The notes below the pieces were generated by a model. It was not told where the DNA came from. It was given only the letters and a program-made list of their open reading frames with translations, and did not search any database. A stretch of 37,817 nt of DNA from Verrucomicrobiota bacterium (lineage in GTDB: Bacteria; Verrucomicrobiota; Verrucomicrobiia; Chthoniobacterales; UBA10450). The position numbers and the translations under genes are program-made. Below are positions 34,804-37,817 of this stretch, one piece after another (position 1 is the first letter of the stretch; each line of letters starts with the position of its first letter). The stretch covers positions 1 through 37,817 of the forward strand of contig QHNV01000085.1 of the NCBI GenBank assembly GCA_003218535.1, read 5' to 3'.

Positions 34804-35262
34804 CTACCAACCAGTTAGTTCTCGAAAAATTCTCTGCTGCACCTTTTCCATTTCTCGTGCACGGGCTTTCGTTCGGTCATCAAAGCCGTGCAGATGGAGC
34901 AGGCCATGCACCACATACAGCCGAATCTCATGGGTGAGTGAATTTCCGAATACCCGAGCATTCTGGCGCGCCGTCTCGGCACTGATAAAAATTTCGCCGT
35001 GCTCAAACGTCAGCACGTCCGTCGACCCCGCCTTATTGAGAAATTGTCGATGCAAACAGGTCATTCGTCGATCGGAGATAATCCAAATGAAAATCTCGCG
35101 AAGTCTCGTCAGGTCGGTGCCTTTTCGTTGGTGCAACGCCAAGCAACATCGCACCGCCATCCCGGCAAATTTCTTAAGATCTACGGTGTTGACTGTAATA
35201 GCTCGCTGGATGTTACGCACGCTAATTTTCGGAAACGCCGCAGGCTTTGAATTACCCCTCAT
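34804..35262 (-). CDS. ybeY: Endoribonuclease YbeY
   Basis: YbeY is a metal-dependent endoribonuclease used in rRNA maturation and ribosome quality control. The 152-residue protein shows NKAGSTDVLTFEHGEIFIS and the zinc region LTHEIRLYVVHGLLHLHGFDD. Two metal histidines are present, but the third of the usual HGxLHLxGYDH is Asp, a change also seen in some other YbeY groups, so activity is probably kept. The start is the ATG at 35262, which overlaps the panE stop by 4 nt (ATGA). The N-terminal half is less conserved, as is normal. The gene is transcribed after panE. Confidence 0.88.
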   Translation of the reverse strand: MRGNSKPAAFPKISVRNIQRAITVNTVDLKKFAGMAVRCCLALHQRKGTDLTRLREIFIWIISDRRMTCLHRQFLNKAGSTDVLTFEHGEIFISAETARQNARVFGNSLTHEIRLYVVHGLLHLHGFDDRTKARAREMEKVQQRIFRELTGW

Positions 35263-36194
35263 GATGATTGTTGCTCTTTGCGTTTTGTTTCGAGCGATTT
35301 GAGCAATGCATAAATAATTTCGAGCTGCGGTACATTTGCCCCGGCGGCGGTGGCGCGCCGGAGCGGCTCGCCCCAAATTGCCTCGATCTCAAGAGGTTTG
35401 CCCTTTTCCCAATCAGACAACGTGGAAGGTTTGAAGGCGCCCAGTTTCTCTGTCCGTTTGATTTGTTTCTGGGCTACCGCTTTATCCAAGGCGTGTCCGC
35501 ATGCATTGGCGGCATCGATCACTTCATCCATGAGCGCCAGCGTCGCGCGACGCAAACCGTCATCGGCCAGAATTTCGGCCGTGCTAATGCCGCCGGCGAG
35601 GACTGACAATGCGTTGAATGGAATGTTCCACACCAACTTCCGCCATCGTTCAAGCGCAAGATCGTCAGTGACACTGCAATCGATCCCGCACGCCGCAAAT
35701 TGCGATGCGATCGCGTGCGTTCGCCTGCTCGCGCTGCGTATGTACTCGCCGATCACGAGAGTGCCGGGGTCGTACGCTTTGACTTCAGTGGGCGAAATTC
35801 GATTCACACAAATGAAGCAGAGCCCGCCCAGCACGCGTTCCGCGCCGAAGTGCTCAGCAAGAAACTCTTCGTTGCCGAGACCGTTCTGCAATGTGAGTAG
35901 AGCCGTCTGCTCGTGCAGAAGTGGCGGGATGAGATTGAGAAGGTCGCCGTTCGACGTCGCCTTCACAGCGACGATCACCAGATCGCGCGGTCCGATTTCC
36001 TTGGTCGAGTTGTAACACGTCACGTTGGCGACTCGGAAGCTCTCGACTCTTCCACGGACGTAGAGACCGTTGTGCCGGACTTCACTCAGCTCGCCGCGCA
36101 TCAAAAATTGCACGTCCGCTCCGCCATGGGCCAGGTGCGCGCCGTAATAGGTACCGATTGCTCCGGAACCGACGACGACGATACGCAGACCCAT
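35259..36194 (-). CDS. panE: 2-dehydropantoate 2-reductase
   Basis: PanE reduces ketopantoate to pantoate with NADPH in pantothenate/CoA synthesis. The 311-residue protein has the nucleotide loop VVVGSGAIGTYYGAHL and the conserved LVIVAVKATSNGD. It continues with LTLQNGLGNEEFLAEHFG and the catalytic-domain signature WRKLVWNIPFNALSVLAGG, and the C-terminal helical part is complete. Related ketoacid reductases share these motifs, so the assignment is by family. The ATG overlaps the first repeat unit (ATTTAT) of the array beside the second S23 gene. The ybeY gene follows with a 4-nt overlap. Confidence 0.9.
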   Translation of the reverse strand: MGLRIVVVGSGAIGTYYGAHLAHGGADVQFLMRGELSEVRHNGLYVRGRVESFRVANVTCYNSTKEIGPRDLVIVAVKATSNGDLLNLIPPLLHEQTALLTLQNGLGNEEFLAEHFGAERVLGGLCFICVNRISPTEVKAYDPGTLVIGEYIRSASRRTHAIASQFAACGIDCSVTDDLALERWRKLVWNIPFNALSVLAGGISTAEILADDGLRRATLALMDEVIDAANACGHALDKAVAQKQIKRTEKLGAFKPSTLSDWEKGKPLEIEAIWGEPLRRATAAGANVPQLEIIYALLKSLETKRKEQQSS

Positions 36195-36198
36195 TTAT

Positions 36199-36230
36199 CG
36201 ATTTAATGATTTAGTGATTTAGCGATTTCG
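36199..36230 (+). repeat. Octamer array at the 3' end of the second S23 gene
   Basis: Four tandem 8-mers: CGATTTAA, TGATTTAG, TGATTTAG, CGATTTCG. The S23 stop codon (36213-36211) lies within the array, so the last residues (SLNH) are encoded by repeat units. The reverse complements of these units form the array at 36603-36634. Confidence 0.82.
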
Positions 36231-36600
36231 AACGACCGCTGGCGCGCTTTGCCGTGGCCAGAGACGCTGAAAATATTTTCAATAACTCAGCGCATTCCCA
36301 GAGCAACGGCGCGGCTAATTTTGGGCTGATCAAGTCGGCTTCGACTAGCAATTCAAACCAAAAGAGCGTTTCGTCGACCTCTTCGGTCACGATGCTCACC
36401 TTCGAAATGAAATCGGCCGCGGAACGCGCCCGACAAGCGGCCCTATAATTCGCAGCCAGGGAAGTCCCCGATCGAAGAAACTGCCGGCCGATTATACGCG
36501 CAGCTTCGTCCTTCGGAAGCCTGGCAAATGCCTCGATAATACGAATAGCGAACGCCTTTGTTCTAGCCTGCAATTGTTTAGCTCGATTGAGTGTGTTCAT
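36211..36600 (-). CDS. Four-helix-bundle S23/bAvd-like protein, second copy
   Basis: The 129-residue protein belongs to the S23 four-helix-bundle family: FAIRIIEAFARLPKDEAARI, IGRQFLRSGTSLAANYRAAC, FISKVSIVTEEVDETLFWFE, LLVEADLISPKLAAPLL. It is clearly diverged from the copy at 1773-2129 (RSGTSLAANYRAACRA against RAAVSISSNLAEGSSR), so the two are distant relatives and not a recent duplication. The ATG is 2 nt from an array of 8-nt repeats, which occupies the place of a ribosome-binding site. The stop codon lies in the inverted array on the other side. Function is unknown. Confidence 0.87.
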   Translation of the reverse strand: MNTLNRAKQLQARTKAFAIRIIEAFARLPKDEAARIIGRQFLRSGTSLAANYRAACRARSAADFISKVSIVTEEVDETLFWFELLVEADLISPKLAAPLLWECAELLKIFSASLATAKRASGRSKSLNH

Positions 36601-36602
36601 AG

Positions 36603-36634
36603 CTCAATCGTTAAATCATTAAGTCGGTAAATCG
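36603..36634 (+). repeat. Inverted octamer array at the 5' end of the second S23 gene
   Basis: Plus-strand units CTCAATCG, TTAAATCA, TTAAGTCG, GTAAATCG with strict 8-nt period. Their reverse complements (CGATTGAG, TGATTTAA, CGACTTAA, CGATTTAC) match the left array at about 25 of 32 positions, so the gene's transcript could close into a long imperfect stem. Confidence 0.8.
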
Positions 36635-36644
36635 TTAACTGTTT

Positions 36645-37817
36645 TCATGCCGGCGGTCTTTGCTCCGATTGGAAGTTGCGCGTGATCAATCGTGCGCCTT
36701 TGTCGAAGGTCAAATACGCCCAGGCCCATTGAAAGAGTACCAGCAACCGGTTGCGGAAACCGACCAGGAAAATGATGTGCACGAACAACCACGCCAGCCA
36801 CGCCGGAAGGCCGCTGAGATGCACGAACTTTAAATCTGCGACCGCTCTGTTCCGCCCAATTGTCGCCATCGTTCCTTTGTCGAAATAATGGAATGGCTCC
36901 GGGTTTTGTCCTCGAATCATTCGTAGAATGTTGCGCGCGGCGTGGCGTCCCTGTTGCATCGCTACTGGCGAGATTCCAGGCAACGGCTGTCCAGTTTGAT
37001 GCGAAAAATTTGCCAGATCGCCGATCACCTGGACTTCCGGGTGTCCTGGAATGGTGAGGTCGTCGTTTACAATAACGCGGCCGACCCGGTCCACGGGCGC
37101 GCGGAGCGTTTTTCCAACGAACGATGCATTGTTTCCAGCTGCCCAAATTTTCACACGGCAAGGGATAAATTCCCCGTTCACTTGCACTCCTGCCTCGGTA
37201 AGATTCGTTGCCCGTGCGCCGGTGCGCACTTCCACGCCCAGATCCACGAGCTGTTTTCGCGCGCTCGCCGATAAATCCTCCGGATAAGCGGCCAGCAGAC
37301 GTGGCTCGCCTTCTATGAGAATGACACGCGCCTCCGATGGATCGATGTGGCGAAAGTCTCTGGCGAGCGTGTAACGGGAGATTTCTGCGATCGCGCCCGC
37401 CATTTCGACACCCGTCGGTCCGCCGCCGATGATGACAAAATTCATCGCCGCTCTGCGCGCGGCTTCATCTGTGGTCTTTTCCGCATATTCGAACGCCATA
37501 AGAATCCGGCGGCGCAGCTCAATCGCGTCTTCGAGACTTTTTAATCCAGGGGCAAGTTTTTCCCACTCGTTATGGCCAAAGTAGGAATGTCGCGCACCGG
37601 TGGCGAGGATCAGATAGTCGTAATCGCTTTCCAGATCGAGCGTTTTGACTTTTTTTGCATCGACATCCACGGATTGCACTTCTGCAAGAATCACCTCAAC
37701 GTTCCTGCATTTGCTAAGGACTGCGCGCACCGGCGCGGCAATGTCGGCCGGTGAAAGTGCCGCTGTCGCGACTTGGTAGAGTAAGGGTTGAAAGAGATGG
37801 TAATTTGTGCGGTCGAT
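36645..37817 (-). CDS. Type II NADH:quinone oxidoreductase, 5' end cut
   Basis: The frame is open from 36645 to the right edge without a start, giving 390 residues of a type II NADH dehydrogenase (NDH-2). These single-subunit FAD enzymes pass electrons from NADH to quinone at the inner membrane without pumping protons. Visible are IDRTNYHLFQPLLYQVATAA, DYLILATGARHSYFG, the NADH loop FVIIGGGPTGVEMAGAI, VQVIGDLANF for FAD, and AMQQGRHAARNI. The C-terminal part has hydrophobic helices (LPAWLAWLFVHIIFLVGFRN) for membrane contact. The N-terminal FAD loop lies outside the window. Confidence 0.93.
   Translation of the reverse strand: MDRTNYHLFQPLLYQVATAALSPADIAAPVRAVLSKCRNVEVILAEVQSVDVDAKKVKTLDLESDYDYLILATGARHSYFGHNEWEKLAPGLKSLEDAIELRRRILMAFEYAEKTTDEAARRAAMNFVIIGGGPTGVEMAGAIAEISRYTLARDFRHIDPSEARVILIEGEPRLLAAYPEDLSASARKQLVDLGVEVRTGARATNLTEAGVQVNGEFIPCRVKIWAAGNNASFVGKTLRAPVDRVGRVIVNDDLTIPGHPEVQVIGDLANFSHQTGQPLPGISPVAMQQGRHAARNILRMIRGQNPEPFHYFDKGTMATIGRNRAVADLKFVHLSGLPAWLAWLFVHIIFLVGFRNRLLVLFQWAWAYLTFDKGARLITRNFQSEQRPPA

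Noticed and set aside
35350-36015. 221-codon plus-strand frame across panE
   Set aside because: It is the antisense of a clearly conserved gene and its product has no family character.

Overview
The window looks like chromosomal DNA from a soil-type member of the Verrucomicrobiota, most likely the Spartobacteria/Chthoniobacterales. This is an inference from the mix of genes and not from a marker gene. The mix includes a TreS-maltokinase fusion, ClpS next to a DUF2017 protein, stand-alone four-helix-bundle S23 genes, ECF sigma factors with small membrane partners, and many dispersed hairpins. Genes are dense, often overlapping by 1 to 4 nt, and lie on both strands. I see no rRNA, tRNA, CRISPR array, transposase or integrase.

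Left end (1-2160), accessory. Two minus-strand genes, one cut by the window edge and one GFA-family protein, are separated by a 123-bp imperfect palindrome with the architecture of an integron attC site. This looks like the tail of a cassette array. It is followed by a small GIY-YIG protein and an S23 four-helix-bundle gene set between inverted arrays of 7-nt repeats. A second S23 gene near the right end (36211-36600) sits between inverted arrays of 8-nt repeats, and a third, one-sided 7-nt array forms the start of a peptidase gene at 7831.

Core region (2165-28857). In order: ftsH (broken, HEXXH block missing), a very large ABCG-like transporter with a TerB-like front, an M24 aminopeptidase, a YugP-type membrane metallopeptidase, an ECF sigma factor with a membrane partner and a catalytically dead HtrA-like protein, ligA, a fused amino-sugar kinase/MurQ etherase, two tiny membrane proteins, an intact Do-type protease, an ankyrin/L,D-transpeptidase fusion, an alpha/beta hydrolase, a four-TM protein, a thioredoxin-like protein, a cystathionine beta-synthase plus gamma-lyase/synthase pair, aroC (also broken by an internal deletion), cvpA, gatB and glycerate kinase.

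Right end (28858-37817). Gamma-carbonic anhydrase, the TreS-Mak fusion (trehalose/maltose to maltose-1-phosphate), a divergent ECF sigma/anti-sigma pair, clpS-DUF2017, panE-ybeY, the second S23 element, and a type II NADH dehydrogenase running off the edge.

Themes: peptidoglycan and envelope turnover (MurQ fusion, L,D-transpeptidase, FtsH, Do protease, HtrA-like pseudoenzyme), envelope-stress style sigma circuits, and an unusual load of short inverted repeats. Two of these lie inside in-frame insertions of coding genes (murQ and treS). The most interesting signals are the repeat-bounded S23 genes, the attC site, the dead HtrA in a sigma operon, and the two conserved genes that each carry an internal frame-breaking deletion.
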